Assembly: GCF_041296385.1 (NCBI RefSeq)
Contig: NW_027183503.1
Coordinates: forward strand, 186,001 to 250,000
Reading direction: 5' to 3'
DNA from: Aphelocoma coerulescens
Taxonomy: Eukaryota; Chordata; Aves; Passeriformes; Corvidae
DNA: 64,000 nucleotides
Shown: positions 63,058 through 64,000 of the stretch, piece after piece
Numbering within the stretch: the first letter of the stretch is position 1
How the letters are laid out: each line of letters opens with the position of its first letter
Made by a program: the position numbers and the translations under genes
Notes under the pieces: model-generated
Seen by the model: the letters and a program-made list of their open reading frames with translations, nothing else
Databases searched by the model: none
What the model was told of the DNA's origin: nothing

Positions 63058-64000
63058 TGGAAGCAAGGGACCATTGTGACACTGCGGGGCCTCATGGAAC
63101 CAATTGTCCATGATGACAGTGCGGATCAAAGGAGACCATGGTGACACTGCGAAACCTGATGGAACCAAGGAGCCATTGTGACACAGTGGGGCCTCATGGA
63201 ATCAAGGAGACCATTGTGACCCAGGTGTTGCATGTGAAGGCAAGGAGCCATTGTGACACTTTGGGCTTCTTCCCTTGAGCTCTGCAGCTGGCTGTCCCAG
63301 CCCAGCGCACCATGTGCCACCTGCTCTCCTCAGGGCTCTGCCTGCACACAGCCCCAGGAGAAGTTTTCCTGTTTGGAAGGAAAGAATGGAAAAGCCGGAG
63401 CAGGTTTCCTAAACAACAAACCCCACTCAGGAGCCACATGCTCAGTACAGGCTGCCTGGAACGATGTCCCCTTTCTACAAGGGTCAGTGTGAGCAGGAAT
63501 GAATGATCTCTGGGAGCAGAATTCTCGGAGTCTTTCCACTGAATTCTCTGTCCCTGTGTCTTGGGGTGACTTTATTGTGTGTATCCCCTATTGCTGCTCT
63601 ATGCCCAGAAGTGAACTTTGTGCGTTTCTGTGCCTTTCAACTGAGCCTGAGAGGGGGGAGAGGAAAAAAACCGGACAAACTTCTCAGAGCGTTTGTTCAA
63701 GGACACACATACACACTCCTCTGCATCCTGCTTGCAGCAAGAGCAGAGGAAGCAACTTGGTTTCTTTTTTGCCAGTTTTCAGCTCCTTTTCTCTGGGGGG
63801 AGATGGAGAGTTGAACTTTGTTTTCTTGGACTTCGGGGGTTTTTTTTCCCTTCTTCTCTTCTTGACTCTTTCAACATCAGAGCACATTGGGAGAATTTTC
63901 TCCCGAGGTGGGGGCCCTGAATGTGGGCCCATGAGCCAGCTGCAAGGAGGAGGAGAGAGACTACACCTACGGAAGTGTTGGGGTTCCTCCCAACTGCCAT
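63058..64000 (+). repeat. Unit 30, cut by the window end (943 bp seen)
   Basis: Front part only, so the barcode is not readable. Returns to ttggaagg as in units 1, 2, 4 and 6, but ends with cctcccaactgcc as in units 16 and 29. Private gttttcttggactt at about 63,821, one base shorter than the usual form. Confidence 0.97.

Larger units (their letters stand above)
1..64000. repeat. Satellite-like tandem array, unit about 2.17 kb, 29 full units plus a partial one
   Basis: The same sequence recurs head to tail from the first to the last base. Unit starts, set at tggaagcaag or its variant tggaaccaag, are 1, 2171, 4346, 6518, 8693, 10865, 13041, 15213, 17389, 19561, 21737, 23909, 26081, 28257, 30429, 32605, 34781, 36957, 39129, 41305, 43483, 45656, 47836, 50008, 52185, 54362, 56538, 58710, 60882 and 63058. 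Spacings run from 2170 to 2180 bp, mostly 2172 or 2176. All units share one orientation. Differences are sparse substitutions and short indels. The window opens and closes inside the array, so its true length and genomic position (centromeric, subtelomeric, sex chromosome or other) cannot be seen. The phase chosen for unit starts is arbitrary. Confidence 0.99.

Noticed and set aside
1..64000. Centromere protein B box or telomere repeat
   Set aside because: Scanning the unit by eye on both strands, I found no match to the CENP-B box pattern and no TTAGGG runs. A centromeric role cannot be claimed from sequence.
1..64000. gag, pol or env remnants of the parent retrovirus
   Set aside because: No frame in any unit shows a protease, reverse transcriptase, integrase or envelope pattern; only LTR-like and minisatellite sequence is present.

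Overview
The whole window is one uninterrupted tandem array: a satellite-type repeat with a unit of about 2,174 bp. There are 29 complete units and a partial 30th. No single-copy sequence flanks it, so the array is longer than 64 kb. I find no convincing protein gene, tRNA, rRNA, CRISPR array or bacterial signal. The many open frames of 60-227 codons recur in every unit on both strands and overlap one another. Indels break or fuse them from unit to unit, as expected of non-coding repeat DNA.

Each unit has two parts. Part one (unit offset about 209-1580) is non-repetitive and resembles a retroviral LTR or the untranslated end of an endogenous retrovirus. It contains GC-rich and pyrimidine-rich patches, a short inverted repeat, an A-rich stretch where a poly(A) signal would be expected, a pyrimidine tract ending in CAG, and a plausible LTR end ...ccggcaca at offset 1440. 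Part two (offset about 1581 through the unit end to offset 208 of the next unit, about 800 bp) is a decayed minisatellite. It holds some 22 subrepeats of 31-40 bp built around tggaaccaaggag, ccattgtgacac and gcggggcctca. The style of the LTR-like part recalls bird, probably songbird, ERVL-type LTRs. The organism is therefore most likely a passerine bird; this rests on recalled sequence style and was not checked by a search.

Units differ by a few single-base changes and small indels that act as barcodes. From 1 to about 23,000, a 2,172-bp form A and a 2,175/2,176-bp form B alternate, giving a dimeric higher-order repeat of about 4,348 bp. The order breaks at unit 11, which has an A-type front and a B-type rear, and is followed by another A. 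It breaks again from unit 14 on. Units 18-23 (36,957-50,007) carry a more divergent subfamily. Units 24-30 are a patchwork that reuses rare variants seen in units 14-16. The pattern is that of an actively homogenising array shaped by unequal exchange and conversion.

In the unit entries, the barcode lists four markers: (1) S or L form of the indel at offset about 991-1008 (S = ggggggtctccctgcttac, L = ggggtctccctgctccctgc); (2) GTGGGG or GTGGAG at offset about 1686; (3) rear type at offset about 1951-1970 (GATGG, GATTG, ATGATGA or CAATGA); (4) unit end: alpha = ctagctc/tcctttg/atcaaacc, beta = ccagctc/tccattg/ataaaagc, gamma = ctagctc/tccattg/gtcaaagc.
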